Positions 1 to 8,788 of a stretch of DNA of 59,686 nt are shown piece by piece. Numbering within the stretch: the first letter of the stretch is position 1; every line of letters starts with the position of its first letter. Origin of the DNA: Gemella haemolysans (lineage in GTDB: Bacteria; Bacillota; Bacilli; Staphylococcales; Gemellaceae); the NCBI RefSeq assembly GCF_001553035.1, contig NZ_KQ959954.1, positions 1 through 59,686 on the forward strand. The letters run 5' to 3'. The translations under genes and the position numbers were made by a program. Under the pieces are notes generated by a model that was not told where the DNA came from, searched no databases, and saw nothing but the letters and a program-made list of their open reading frames with translations.

Positions 1-1
1 T

Positions 2-32
2 CTTCGAAATCACGATTTTTGAGTCACTCCCT
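2..32 (+). repeat. right arm of a repeated terminator hairpin at the window edge
   Basis: These 31 bases are the exact reverse complement of the last 31 bases of the window (59656-59686). They contain CGATTTTTGAGTCACTCCC followed by a short T run, so they look like the descending arm of a rho-independent terminator whose other arm lies outside the window. Related arms occur at 8703-8721 and 37463-37480. Confidence 0.75.
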
Positions 33-58
33 TTTCACTATGAGAGAGTAGTGATATC

Positions 59-67
59 TGATATAAT
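59..67 (+). promoter_or_regulatory. extended -10 promoter element
   Basis: TGATATAAT matches an extended -10 box (TG-N-TATAAT). No good -35 hexamer is visible, which is common for extended -10 promoters. It lies about 70 bases before the HAD gene start and directly after the terminator arm, so it probably starts the HAD-rlmH transcript. Confidence 0.5.
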
Positions 68-135
68 GTAAAGAAGTGAAATATATAAATTGATAAGATT
101 ATAGATTTTTTGAAATCTACTAAAGGAGCTTTTGT

Positions 136-948
136 ATGATAAAATTAGTTGTTACAGATATTGATGATACATTATTAAATAGTGATCGTGAGATTTCTAA
201 GAAAAATAGAGAAGTAATTGAAGAGTGTAAGAAACAAGATATTAAAGTTATTTTAGCATCAGGTAGACCTGATTTTGGAATGATGAGTATAGTAGAAGAT
301 TTACAACTGGATAGTTATGATAACTACTTACTTTCATTTAATGGGGCTAGAATTGCTAATCTTAAAACGAATGAAGTGATCTATGAGAAGTTTTTATCTC
401 TTGAGAGAATTAAGTTCTTAATAGATGTTGCTTTGGAGAATGATTGTGATATTCTTACTTACCAAGGTGGGAAAGTTCTTACGAATCGTGATAATGAATA
501 TGCACGAATTGAGTCTGGTTTAGTAAGTGCAGAATTAGTAATTAGTGAAAATATGAAAGATGATATTAAAGAAGGTGCGGCTAAGGTAATAATACTTAAA
601 CATCCTGATGAAGCTGTTGCAGTGAAAGATAAACTCGCGCTTGAATTAGGTGATGAGTATGAGGTTGCTATGTCTAAACCGTTCTTTATCGAGATTAACG
701 ATAAGGGTATTTCTAAAGGAGTATCTTTAGATTCATTATGTAAAAAACTTGGTTTAACAAATGAGAATGTAATGGCATTAGGTGATGGGCTTAATGATTT
801 AAGTATGATTGAGTTCGCTGGTATGGGAGTTGCGGTTGATAATGCTAATCCTACTTTAAAAGAAGCGGCGAATTTTATTTCCAAGTCAAATGATGAAGAT
901 GGTTTCGCTTATGCTATTGAAAAATTTGTTCTTGGTAAAGATGTGTAG
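136..948 (+). CDS. Cof-type HAD phosphatase
   Basis: A 270-residue haloacid dehalogenase-superfamily hydrolase of the Cof/YidA class, predicted to remove phosphate from small sugar phosphates or cofactors in the cytoplasm. The nucleophile motif TDIDDTLL is at residues 7-14, the SGRP motif II follows near residue 42, a type IIB cap fills the middle, and the metal-binding motif ALGDGLNDLSM is near residue 216. The AAAGGAG site lies 8 bases before the ATG. rlmH follows after 16 bases, so the two are probably cotranscribed. The substrate cannot be told from sequence; members of this family are promiscuous. A second, divergent Cof-type enzyme lies at 32595. Confidence 0.9.
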   Translation: MIKLVVTDIDDTLLNSDREISKKNREVIEECKKQDIKVILASGRPDFGMMSIVEDLQLDSYDNYLLSFNGARIANLKTNEVIYEKFLSLERIKFLIDVALENDCDILTYQGGKVLTNRDNEYARIESGLVSAELVISENMKDDIKEGAAKVIILKHPDEAVAVKDKLALELGDEYEVAMSKPFFIEINDKGISKGVSLDSLCKKLGLTNENVMALGDGLNDLSMIEFAGMGVAVDNANPTLKEAANFISKSNDEDGFAYAIEKFVLGKDV

Positions 949-964
949 GTAGAAAGAGGTTCTG

Positions 965-1441
965 ATGAAAGTAACTTTGATTTGTGTAGGTAAAGTTAAG
1001 GAGAAATTTTATAGAGATGCTATAAAAGAATATGAAAAACGTCTTGGAGCATATATTAAGTTAAATACTATAGAAATTTCTGATGAAAAAGTAAAGGTAG
1101 AAAATGATTCAGAAATAGCTCTTGCGATGGAAAAAGAAGGGAATAACATACTTTCAAAAATTAAAGATAATCAATATGTTATTACTTTGGAAATTTTAGG
1201 TAAGAATTTATCAAGTGAAGAATTTGCATCAAAAATTGATAATTTAATGCTTACAGGTAAGAGTGATGTGGCATTGGTAATTGGTGGAAGTTATGGACTC
1301 TCTGATAGTGTGAAAAAGCGTAGTGATTTTGCATTATCGTTTAGTAGGATGACGTTTCCACACCAGATGATGCGTGTTGTTTTACTTGAACAAGTGTATA
1401 GAGCTTACCGTATAATAACAGGAGCAAGTTATCATAAATAA
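965..1441 (+). CDS. rlmH: 23S rRNA pseudouridine-1915 N3-methyltransferase RlmH
   Basis: A 158-residue SPOUT-fold methyltransferase that modifies pseudouridine 1915 in helix 69 of 23S rRNA in the assembled ribosome. The length is typical. The SAM-binding trefoil knot is recognisable from VIGGSYGLSD and SFSRMTFPHQMMRVVLLEQ, and the protein ends with the family signature GASYHK. An AGAAAGAGG site precedes the ATG. The gene sits 16 bases downstream of the HAD gene, and no terminator separates them. Identification is firm. Confidence 0.96.
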   Translation: MKVTLICVGKVKEKFYRDAIKEYEKRLGAYIKLNTIEISDEKVKVENDSEIALAMEKEGNNILSKIKDNQYVITLEILGKNLSSEEFASKIDNLMLTGKSDVALVIGGSYGLSDSVKKRSDFALSFSRMTFPHQMMRVVLLEQVYRAYRIITGASYHK

Positions 1442-1533
1442 TTGTAAAGGATGAGGTTGTATTTTCAGACAATTTCATTCTTTTTTTGCTATTAAATTAT
1501 AAAGATTTTTAGTATAATAAAGGTGAAGGAAAT

Positions 1534-1542
1534 AAAGGAGGG
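1534..1542 (+). promoter_or_regulatory. ribosome binding site that sets the Mrr-like start
   Basis: AAAGGAGGG lies 7 bases before the GTG at 1550. An in-frame GTG at 1523 lies upstream of this site and has no Shine-Dalgarno sequence of its own, so the start is placed at 1550. A TATAAT -10 box at 1513-1518 would give a very short leader. Confidence 0.7.
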
Positions 1543-1549
1543 AGAATTT

Positions 1550-2428
1550 GTGAATATATTTAAAATGACAACTAGTCAGAAAGATAATGTTATTTCTAAA
1601 GAAATAATTATTGCACTTAGAAAAAAAGGGGGAAGTGATACAAAAAGAGCGATAGTAGAGTATTTTAGAAAAAATTCAGAAGTTATAACTGAAGAATATA
1701 TTGATTTTCGTCGTATTTCTGAGAAGAGTAATAAAGAATATTCACCTTTTGAGTTTTTTATTAATTTTAGTTTGAATTATTTAGAAAGAGCGGAATTTTT
1801 AAAAAAAGAAAATAAAATATACACTCTTACGGATAAAGGACGTGAGGCTAACCTTGAAGTTTTAGATTTTTCTGCTATTTACAAAAAGATTAATAAAGAA
1901 ATTAAACAGAAAAAAGAAATCGTTGATATTGAAGAGGTAATTACGGTTGATGAAAAAGAAATTGTAGAAGATCAGTGGAGAGATGAGCTAATTAGAAAAT
2001 TAAAAAAATTCAGTCCAGCAAAATTTGAGATGTTTGCAAGAAAACTTGTCTCTAAGATGAATGTTGAAATGGATGAAAAGATAGGGATTCAAGTTTCTAA
2101 TGATGGAGGATTAGATGGGTTTGGGTATATAACAAGTGATAATTTTCGAACTGCGAGAGTTGCTATTCAGGCTAAAAGATGGGGAGGTAATGTACCTTCA
2201 CCAGAAATAGATAAGTTTAGAGGGGCAATGGATAAATATAATGCTGAGTTTGGAATATTTATCACAACATCAAAATTTTCAAAAGCTGCTATAGAAGCAT
2301 CTCGTTTGGGAACTAGAGCCATTACTCTGATTGATGGAGATATCATTGCTGATTTAGTAGCTAAATATGAGTTGTATGTTAAACCTGTAACAACTTATGT
2401 GTTAGATGAATTTTATGATAGTGAATAA
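1550..2428 (+). CDS. Mrr-like restriction endonuclease
   Basis: A 292-residue protein with an N-terminal winged-helix-like part (about residues 15-110, Mrr_N type) and a C-terminal PD-(D/E)XK nuclease domain of the Mrr_cat family. The nuclease core shows SPAKFE at the domain start, GGLDGF with the catalytic Asp near residue 189, and IQAKRW giving the Q-x-K pair near residues 207-209. Mrr proteins cut modified foreign DNA (type IV restriction). No methylase or specificity subunit is nearby, so it is an orphan. A membrane protein follows after 13 bases. Translation probably starts at GTG 1550 because of the strong ribosome site. The target modification is unknown. Confidence 0.85.
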   Translation: MNIFKMTTSQKDNVISKEIIIALRKKGGSDTKRAIVEYFRKNSEVITEEYIDFRRISEKSNKEYSPFEFFINFSLNYLERAEFLKKENKIYTLTDKGREANLEVLDFSAIYKKINKEIKQKKEIVDIEEVITVDEKEIVEDQWRDELIRKLKKFSPAKFEMFARKLVSKMNVEMDEKIGIQVSNDGGLDGFGYITSDNFRTARVAIQAKRWGGNVPSPEIDKFRGAMDKYNAEFGIFITTSKFSKAAIEASRLGTRAITLIDGDIIADLVAKYELYVKPVTTYVLDEFYDSE

Positions 2429-2441
2429 GGAGGAATTATTT

Positions 2442-3236
2442 ATGTTTAATTTAGATGAGTACATGCTACATCAAGTGTTAGCTATAGTTGGAATAGTATT
2501 CCTTATATTTTTTATTGTCGGGTATATTATTACAGCTATTTTCTCAAAAATTATGTTTGATATACTTGGGGTTAGATCAGGACTTGCATTTATACCTTTC
2601 TATAATACTTATAGAATTTATAAAGAGTATAAAGGGCGTGTTTGGAAGAGGAATTGGGGAGTTGCGTATTTATTAACTTTCACACTTCCTTCAGTTGCAA
2701 TAGGAGCTTTATTGTTATTACTGATAAATTTAGGATTTACTACTGATGCTTTTTCGGGACAGTATGCTGGTATATTATTCACTGTAATTGCGTTATTAGT
2801 GGTTAGTGGATTAATTGCATATATATTTAACTTTATTATGTTATTTATAATGTATTTACCAATTTTTGATACAAAAGGTAGAAGAGTGGTATTGTATATC
2901 CAAGTAGGGCTTACAATCTTATCTTCATTTAGTGGCTTCATTTTCCAAGGAGCTAGTAATAGTACATTAAGTAGTATTTTTTCACTAGCACAATTAATAT
3001 TCTCTATTGTCTTTATGGTTGTTTATTTTGTTGCTGCGACAGATATTAGAGCCAGAATTAGAAGTGGAGAATATGTACTTCAGGAGAAGTTAGATTATAG
3101 GATTTTAAACAGTTATGAAATAAATTCTATTTTAAAAGCTCGAGGTAGAAGATTAGTAGTTCCTAACATGAATAATAGCTTCAGTGATTATCCAAAGAAT
3201 AATAATGAAGAAGTAAATAGAATTGAATATATTTAA
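2442..3236 (+). CDS. multi-pass membrane protein of unknown function
   Basis: A 264-residue protein with about five hydrophobic segments (roughly residues 7-29, 65-88, 95-125, 132-150 and 163-185) and a polar C-terminal tail. The segment around SGLAFIPFYNTYRIYKEYKG resembles small membrane proteins of the DUF5684 type, where an IP-x-YN motif follows the first helix; this assignment is weak. The ATG at 2442 has AAGGAGG 8 bases upstream; an in-frame ATG at 2406 lies inside the preceding gene and lacks a ribosome site. It is 13 bases from the Mrr-like gene and followed by a terminator, so the two form one unit. Confidence 0.7.
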   Translation: MFNLDEYMLHQVLAIVGIVFLIFFIVGYIITAIFSKIMFDILGVRSGLAFIPFYNTYRIYKEYKGRVWKRNWGVAYLLTFTLPSVAIGALLLLLINLGFTTDAFSGQYAGILFTVIALLVVSGLIAYIFNFIMLFIMYLPIFDTKGRRVVLYIQVGLTILSSFSGFIFQGASNSTLSSIFSLAQLIFSIVFMVVYFVAATDIRARIRSGEYVLQEKLDYRILNSYEINSILKARGRRLVVPNMNNSFSDYPKNNNEEVNRIEYI

Positions 3237-3245
3237 AGAAAGGAA

Positions 3246-3287
3246 TCCAGGTGATTTTAATATTGTGTTAAATCTCCTGGGTTTTTT
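3246..3287 (+). terminator. rho-independent terminator
   Basis: CCAGGTGATTTTAA pairs with TTAAATCTCCTGG around a short loop and is followed by a run of T. It ends the Mrr/membrane-protein unit. Confidence 0.8.
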
Positions 3288-3372
3288 ATGTAAGATTTTT
3301 ATGTTTTTCTATAATCTCCTGGTAAAGTATTGTTAACTTATGATACCGGCATGTCAGATTTTCTAACGTATA

Positions 3373-3403
3373 TTTACAATTGTAGTATTTTTTAAAGTAT
3401 AAT
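3373..3403 (+). promoter_or_regulatory. possible sigma-A promoter of alsT
   Basis: TTTACA and TATAAT are separated by 19 bases, slightly longer than ideal, about 45 bases before the symporter start. The -10 box is perfect, the -35 box is less certain. Confidence 0.4.
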
Positions 3404-3445
3404 AGAAAACGTAATAAAACAAATTTAATGAGGAGTTGACTCTTA

Positions 3446-4876
3446 ATGGATAGATTTTTAGAATTATTAACTACCGTTAATGACTTTATGTGGACTTATT
3501 TCCTAATAGGGTTAGTAATGGTAACTGGTATTTATTTTACATTTAGTACTAAGTTTGTTCAATTTACTTACATCAAAGAAATGTTCAGACTTATTACTGA
3601 AAAGCCAAAAGTAGGTAAAGACGGAGAACAAAAAGGGGTTTCAGCTTTCCAAGCATTCACGATCTCAGCTGCGTCACGAGTAGGTACTGGTACAATTGCA
3701 GGGGTTGCTATTGCGATTGCAATGGGAGGGCCTGGTTCAGTATTCTGGATGTGGGTAATGGCACTTTTTGGTGGAGCTTCATCTTTTGCCGAATCAACAT
3801 TAGCCCAAGTATATAAAGTTCGTGATAGAAAAGGTGTTTATCGTGGGGGACCTGCTTACTATATGGAAAAAGGTCTTGGACAAAAATGGATGGGTGTACT
3901 GTTCGCTATTGTTATTTCAGTAACTTATGGTATAGCATTTAACTCAGTTCAAACAAACACTATAGCACAAGCGTTACAAGTTTATAATGTAGATAGTCAT
4001 ATTGCGGGGATTGCCTTATTAATTCTTACAATTTTCGTAATTTTTGGTGGAGTAACAAAAGTTGTTAAAATTACTCAATGGTTAGTTCCAGTAATGGCGG
4101 TTGCGTATTTATTCATCGTATTAGTTATTATGGTTATTAATATTGATAAGTTACCTGGTGTTCTTGTTCAAATCGTTAAATCAGCATTTGGTCTTGAACA
4201 AGTAGGTGGTGGAGTAATTGGTATGGGAACATCAATACTTTTAGGAATTAAACGTGGTATGTTCACTAACGAAGCTGGTTTAGGGTCAACGCCTAACGCA
4301 GCGGCTACAGCTGATAGTACTCACCCAGCTAAACAAGGATTTATCCAAACTCTAGGAGTTTACTTCGACACATGTTTAGTATGTACAGCGACAGCATTCT
4401 TAATTTTACTTTACCCTGGTGTTGAATATGGAGCTGGTAAGTTACAAGGTATCCAACTTACACAAGCTGCCTTAACTTCACAAGTAGGAAGCATAGGAAC
4501 AATTTTCTTAATCGTAGCTATTTTCTTATTCGGATATAGTTCTGTAATTGGTAACTACTACTACGGAGAAACAAACATTCAATATTTACTTCCTAAAAAA
4601 TGGGCTGTAAATGTTTATCGTTTTATTGTATGTATCTTTGTATATGTAGGAAGTGTATTAGACTTAAACTTAGTTTGGGGACTTGCTGATATAACAATGG
4701 GAATTATGGCTTTGCTTAACTTAATTGCGATTATTGGTCTATCTGGTGTAGTTTATGTAGTATTAAAAGACTACGTGAAACAACATAAACAAGGAAAAGA
4801 TCCTGAGTTCTATCTAGATAACTTACCAATTAAAATCAATAATGCCACAGCATGGAAAAATAAAAAAGAAGATTAA
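3446..4876 (+). CDS. alsT: sodium:alanine symporter (AGCS family)
   Basis: A 476-residue integral membrane transporter of the alanine/glycine:cation symporter family (AlsT/DagA/AgcS), which couples import of small neutral amino acids to sodium. Family hallmarks visible include FQAFTISAASRVGTGTIAGV near residue 70, the GGASSFAESTLAQVYK segment, GGPAYYMEKGLG and GMFTNEAGLGSTPNAAATA near residue 275. Around ten hydrophobic segments are present. GAGGAG lies 10 bases before the ATG. It is monocistronic, with terminators on both sides. Exact substrate (alanine, glycine, glutamine) is not determined by sequence. Confidence 0.92.
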   Translation: MDRFLELLTTVNDFMWTYFLIGLVMVTGIYFTFSTKFVQFTYIKEMFRLITEKPKVGKDGEQKGVSAFQAFTISAASRVGTGTIAGVAIAIAMGGPGSVFWMWVMALFGGASSFAESTLAQVYKVRDRKGVYRGGPAYYMEKGLGQKWMGVLFAIVISVTYGIAFNSVQTNTIAQALQVYNVDSHIAGIALLILTIFVIFGGVTKVVKITQWLVPVMAVAYLFIVLVIMVINIDKLPGVLVQIVKSAFGLEQVGGGVIGMGTSILLGIKRGMFTNEAGLGSTPNAAATADSTHPAKQGFIQTLGVYFDTCLVCTATAFLILLYPGVEYGAGKLQGIQLTQAALTSQVGSIGTIFLIVAIFLFGYSSVIGNYYYGETNIQYLLPKKWAVNVYRFIVCIFVYVGSVLDLNLVWGLADITMGIMALLNLIAIIGLSGVVYVVLKDYVKQHKQGKDPEFYLDNLPIKINNATAWKNKKED

Positions 4877-4881
4877 TATTT

Positions 4882-4936
4882 AAAAAAGTACTTCGATGAT
4901 GGAATTAGATTTCTAATCATTGAAGTACTTTTTATT
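4882..4936. terminator. bidirectional terminator
   Basis: AAAAAAGTACTTCGATGAT pairs with ATCATTGAAGTACTTTTT. A-rich on the left and T-rich on the right, it can stop both alsT (plus) and the toxin gene (minus). Confidence 0.85.
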
Positions 4937-4951
4937 TATATGGAATATTTT

Positions 4952-5266
4952 TTATAGGATATCAATCCATTTTTGTCTTGCGTGAAGAATTCGGTGAATC
5001 ATTACAGTTTTATTTTCTTTGTTCACTTTATAGAAAATGATATAATTCTTAACAAGACATTTTCTAAATTCTTTACGGTGTAGATAGGCATCATCAACTA
5101 ATCCATAGCGAAGAGGCATGATAGAAAGATTGGAAACGGTAGCCTCTATCTCATCAAGTAGGGTAGATGCAGTATGCGGTGCATCTAAATTGTGATAAAT
5201 ATAATGGATTATATCTTTTAGGTCTTTGTGATAGGTTTCAGAAACAACTATTTTATAATGTTCCAT
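4952..5266 (-). CDS. RelE/ParE-family toxin
   Basis: A 104-residue basic protein with the RelE/ParE fold pattern: an N-terminal strand and helix (YKIVVSETYHKDLKDIIHYI), a middle helix containing LRYGLVDD, and C-terminal strands KCLVKNYIIFYKV and VMIHRILHARQKW. RelE members cleave mRNA on the ribosome; ParE members poison gyrase; the sequence alone does not decide which, although the arrangement with a Phd/YefM antitoxin is common for both. The start overlaps the end of the antitoxin gene by 14 bases, which fits translational coupling. It ends at a bidirectional terminator. Confidence 0.85.
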   Translation of the reverse strand: MEHYKIVVSETYHKDLKDIIHYIYHNLDAPHTASTLLDEIEATVSNLSIMPLRYGLVDDAYLHRKEFRKCLVKNYIIFYKVNKENKTVMIHRILHARQKWIDIL

Positions 5267-5525
5267 TTTTTAGTTCCTCTCTCAAACTTTTCATAGAATC
5301 ATCAAAAGTAAGGGTACGACCATTTACAAAATCAGATTCACTTTGTTCTAAAAGTTGATATAGTTCATATCTCCCCATGAATTTATTGAATAAATCAATG
5401 CTCATAACAGCAAGATCTCCACGACCATTTTTGGTAATAAAAATTGGTTCACCTGTTTCATGACAAAATGAAGAGATTTCATTGTAATTATTACGTAAAT
5501 CTGTACTTGATTTAATGTTTGGCAT
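5253..5525 (-). CDS. Phd/YefM-family antitoxin
   Basis: A 90-residue antitoxin. The N-terminal half (residues 1-55) has the Phd/YefM DNA-binding fold pattern: STDLRNNYNEISSFCHETGEPIFIT is typical, with the ITKNGRGDLAVMS strand pair. The acidic C-terminal part would wrap around the toxin. GGAGGTG lies 5 bases before the ATG. It is the first gene of a two-gene operon with a strong consensus promoter upstream; such antitoxins normally repress their own promoter alone or with the toxin. Confidence 0.88.
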   Translation of the reverse strand: MPNIKSSTDLRNNYNEISSFCHETGEPIFITKNGRGDLAVMSIDLFNKFMGRYELYQLLEQSESDFVNGRTLTFDDSMKSLREELKNGTL

Positions 5526-5551
5526 ATTAGCACCTCCTCTAATCTAAAGAT

Positions 5552-5580
5552 ATTATACTATTATTTCTTTAGGGTGTCAA
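5552..5580 (-). promoter_or_regulatory. consensus sigma-A promoter of the toxin-antitoxin operon
   Basis: On the minus strand, TTGACA (5580-5575) and TATAAT (5557-5552) are separated by 17 bases, both perfect consensus hexamers. The start point would fall near 5545, just before the antitoxin ribosome site, leaving a very short leader. Confidence 0.85.
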
Positions 5581-5650
5581 AAATATAAGAGGTAGAGGGA
5601 TACATATTCACATATATTCACATACTATATTCACAAAGTTTTAATTTTAC

Positions 5651-5679
5651 TTGCAATATGAAAAAAAGTGTGTTATTAT
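5651..5679 (+). promoter_or_regulatory. sigma-A promoter of valS
   Basis: TTGCAA and TATTAT are separated by 17 bases. The start point near 5686 lies just before the T-box leader. Confidence 0.65.
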
Positions 5680-5706
5680 ATTAAACATATTTTAATTATA
5701 AAATAT

Positions 5707-5947
5707 ATGCGATGAGCCGATAAGTAAAAGTTCTTGCGTACCGTAGGATACAGAAAAGAAATCAGTGGTTGAGAGATTTCTCCTAGGCAGGACTTTGAAG
5801 TAGACGGTGAGCATTTAGAGTGAAAGTAAGTAGCTTTAAACGTGGTTAGAGCGTTAATCTTATTAAGTGCTAATTTATATAATTAGAATAAAGGTGGTAC
5901 CACGGAAACTTTCGTCCTTATGTGAGGATGGAGGTTATTTTTTTTAC
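5707..5947 (+). promoter_or_regulatory. T-box riboswitch controlling valS (likely Val specifier)
   Basis: A T-box leader that reads the charging state of tRNA-Val. The conserved T-box sequence AAGGTGGTACCACGG is at 5891-5905. It is followed by a terminator hairpin (5907-5936) built around TCGTCCTT and AGGATGGA and a T run at 5938-5945. In the Stem I region the stretch TTTGAAGTAGACGGTGAGC carries GTA, a valine codon, at 5800-5802 as the likely specifier. Uncharged tRNA would stabilise the antiterminator and allow valS transcription. Confidence 0.92.
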
Positions 5948-6024
5948 CTAGAAAAAATATCACCAATACAATTAGTAAAAGTGAAAATAATTAATGATAA
6001 AATAAAAATTTAGGAGGAACAGTC

Positions 6025-8667
6025 ATGACTGAAATGTCTACAAAATATAATCCGACCGAAGTAGAAAATAATCGCTACAACTGGTGGTTGGAAAAAGAAG
6101 TTTTTAAAGCTGATAATAAAAGTAAAAAGAATCCATATACAATCGTAATTCCACCACCAAACGTAACTGGTAAATTACACATTGGGCATGCTTGGGATAC
6201 AACTCTACAAGATATGTTAACACGTTACAAACGTCTTAAAGGATTTGATGTACTTTATCTTCCAGGGATGGACCACGCTGGTATATCTACACAAGCTAAA
6301 GTAGAAGCTAAAATGCGTGAAGAAGGATTAAGTCGTTATGACTTAGGTCGTGAAAAATTCTTAGAGCGTGCATGGGAATGGAAAGAAGAATATGCTGGAT
6401 ATATTCGTGCACAATGGGCTAAACTTGGATTAGGTTTAGACTATTCAAGAGAAAGATTTACATTAGATGAAGGGTTAAACAAGGCAGTAACGAAAATTTT
6501 CGTAGATCACTACAACAATGGTACAATCTATCGTGGTGAGAAAATTATCAACTGGGATCCAGTTCAAAGAACTGCATTATCTAACATCGAAGTAATTCAC
6601 AAAGACGTAGAAGGTGCATTCTATCACCTTAAATATTTCTTAGCTGATGGAAGTGGAGACTATCTAGAAGTAGCAACTACTCGTCCTGAAACTTTATTTG
6701 GAGATACTGCGGTTGCTGTTCATCCTGAAGATGAAAGATATCAGAAATATATTGGTAAAACAGTTCTTTTACCAGTAACAAATAAAGAAATTCCTGTTAT
6801 TGCAGATGAATATGTAGAAAAAGATTTCGGAAGTGGAGTAGTTAAAATAACTCCTGCCCACGATCCAAATGACTTTGAAGTTGGTGAACGTCATAACTTA
6901 GAACGTATCATCGTTATGGATGAAGGTGCTGTTATGAATGAACATGCAGATAAATATAACGGTATGGATCGTTTTGAGTGTCGTAAAACTCTTATTGCTG
7001 ATTTACAAGAAAGTGGAGTATGCTTCAAGATTGAAAAACATCTTCACTCAGTAGGGCACTCTGAGCGTAGTGGTGCTGTTGTTGAACCATATCTTTCTAA
7101 ACAATGGTTTGTTGACATGAAGCCTCTTGCTGATAAAGTTTTAGAAAATCAAAAAGATGCAGATAGAAAAGTTAACTTCTATCCACCTCGTTTTGAAAAT
7201 ACGTTAAATACTTGGATGGAAAATATCCAAGACTGGTGTATTTCTCGTCAATTATGGTGGGGACATCGTATTCCAGCATGGTATCACAAAGAAACTGGTG
7301 AAGTTTATGTTGATGTAAATCCACCAAAAGATATTGAAAACTATGTTCAAGATGAAGACGTTCTTGATACTTGGTACTCTTCAGCATTATTCCCATTCTC
7401 TACATTAGGATGGCCAGATTTAGAAAGTGAAGATTTCAAACGTTACTATCCAAATAGCTGTCTAGTAACTGGATATGACATCATCTTCTTCTGGGTTGCT
7501 CGTATGGTATTCCAAGGATTAGAATTTACAGGTACTCGTCCATTTGAAGATTGTTTAATCCACGGTTTAGTTCGTGATGAACAAGGACGTAAGATGAGTA
7601 AATCACTTGGTAATGGTGTAGATCCAATGGAAGTAATCGAACAATACGGAGCTGATAGCTTACGTTATTTCTTAGCTACTAACTCAACACCAGGTCAAGA
7701 CTTACGTTACTCAACTGAGAAAATTGAAGCAAGTTGGAACTATATCAATAAAATTTGGAATGCTTCTCGTTTCGTAATCATGAACCTTGAAGGTTTCGAA
7801 TATAGTGATATTGATTTAACTGGAGAAAAAACATTAGCTGATAAATATATCTTAACAAAACTTGCTAAAACTATTGAAGATTTCGAAAGATTATTCGAAA
7901 AATATGAATTTGGTGAAGCAAGCCGTATTCTTTACAACTTCGTATGGGAAGAATTCTGTTCATGGTATATTGAAATTGCTAAGATTTCATTAAATGGTGA
8001 AGATGAAGCTGCTAAGAAAACAACTAAATCTATCTTAGTATATGTACTTGATGCTTCTCTAAAAATGTTACATCCGTTTATGCCGTTTGTAACTGAAGAA
8101 ATCTGGCAACACATTCCTCACACAGGAGATAGTATTGTAACTAGTGAATTTGCTAAAGTTGAAGCAAGTCTAGTGTTTGAAAAAGAAACTGAAGATATGC
8201 AATTCATCCAAGATGTAATTACTGCAGTACGTAACATCCGTAGTGAAGTGAATGCGCCAATGTCTCGAGAGATACCTATTAAGATTAAGTACTCACAAGA
8301 TAGCGTAAAAGAAGTACTATTAAGTGGTAGTGCGTACTTAGAGAAATTTGCACGTCCTAGCGAACTTATTATCGAACGTGAAGTAGAAGCAAGTGAAACT
8401 GACATTAGCCGTATCTTACCAGGTGCTGAAATCTATGTTTCATTAAGTGATTTAATCGATGTAGACAAAGAAAAAGAACGTCTAGGAAAAGAATTAGAAA
8501 AATTACAACAAGAATTAGATAGAGTAAATAAAAAACTTTCTAATGAAAAATTTGTCGGTTCTGCTCCAGAGGTGGTTGTAGCTAAAGAAAAAGAAAAACA
8601 AGCAACATATCAAGAACAATATGATAGTGTTAAAGAAAGAATAGCTGCATTAGATAATTTAAAATAG
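6025..8667 (+). CDS. valS: valyl-tRNA synthetase
   Basis: An 880-residue class I aminoacyl-tRNA synthetase that charges tRNA-Val. The catalytic HIGH motif is at residues 52-55 within [17 protein letters not shown], the editing CP1 domain contains [17 protein letters not shown], and KMSKS is at residues 523-527. An anticodon-binding domain and a C-terminal coiled coil of about 70 residues rich in Glu and Lys complete the protein. Length is normal for the bacterial enzyme. AGGAGG lies 9 bases before the ATG. Expression is controlled by the upstream T-box, and the gene ends at its own terminator. Confidence 0.98.
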   Translation: MTEMSTKYNPTEVENNRYNWWLEKEVFKADNKSKKNPYTIVIPPPNVTGKLHIGHAWDTTLQDMLTRYKRLKGFDVLYLPGMDHAGISTQAKVEAKMREEGLSRYDLGREKFLERAWEWKEEYAGYIRAQWAKLGLGLDYSRERFTLDEGLNKAVTKIFVDHYNNGTIYRGEKIINWDPVQRTALSNIEVIHKDVEGAFYHLKYFLADGSGDYLEVATTRPETLFGDTAVAVHPEDERYQKYIGKTVLLPVTNKEIPVIADEYVEKDFGSGVVKITPAHDPNDFEVGERHNLERIIVMDEGAVMNEHADKYNGMDRFECRKTLIADLQESGVCFKIEKHLHSVGHSERSGAVVEPYLSKQWFVDMKPLADKVLENQKDADRKVNFYPPRFENTLNTWMENIQDWCISRQLWWGHRIPAWYHKETGEVYVDVNPPKDIENYVQDEDVLDTWYSSALFPFSTLGWPDLESEDFKRYYPNSCLVTGYDIIFFWVARMVFQGLEFTGTRPFEDCLIHGLVRDEQGRKMSKSLGNGVDPMEVIEQYGADSLRYFLATNSTPGQDLRYSTEKIEASWNYINKIWNASRFVIMNLEGFEYSDIDLTGEKTLADKYILTKLAKTIEDFERLFEKYEFGEASRILYNFVWEEFCSWYIEIAKISLNGEDEAAKKTTKSILVYVLDASLKMLHPFMPFVTEEIWQHIPHTGDSIVTSEFAKVEASLVFEKETEDMQFIQDVITAVRNIRSEVNAPMSREIPIKIKYSQDSVKEVLLSGSAYLEKFARPSELIIEREVEASETDISRILPGAEIYVSLSDLIDVDKEKERLGKELEKLQQELDRVNKKLSNEKFVGSAPEVVVAKEKEKQATYQEQYDSVKERIAALDNLK

Positions 8668-8678
8668 TATAAGATAGA

Positions 8679-8726
8679 AGAGAGTGATTCGAAAATCGTA
8701 TAGATTTTATCGAACCACTCTTTTAT
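8679..8726 (+). terminator. terminator of valS, member of the repeated hairpin family
   Basis: AGAGTGATTCGAAAATC (from 8681) pairs with GATTTTATCGAACCACTCT (8703-8721), followed by TTTT. The arms resemble those at both window ends and at 37428-37480, so this terminator belongs to a sequence-related family. Confidence 0.85.
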
Positions 8727-8746
8727 TTATTATATAGATTAACTGT

Positions 8747-8784
8747 AAAAAAAAAACTCTAAGCTAGCTTTACCTAGCTTAGAG
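8747..8784 (-). terminator. terminator of the LPNTGE/coiled-coil operon
   Basis: CTCTAAGCTAG (8757-8767) pairs perfectly with CTAGCTTAGAG (8774-8784). Read on the minus strand it is followed by a run of about nine U, so it ends the minus-strand operon. Confidence 0.88.
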
Positions 8785-8788
8785 CATA

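Noticed and set aside
459-884. A 141-codon minus-strand frame inside the first HAD gene
   Set aside because: It lies entirely opposite a gene with clear catalytic motifs and has no ribosome site or domain of its own.
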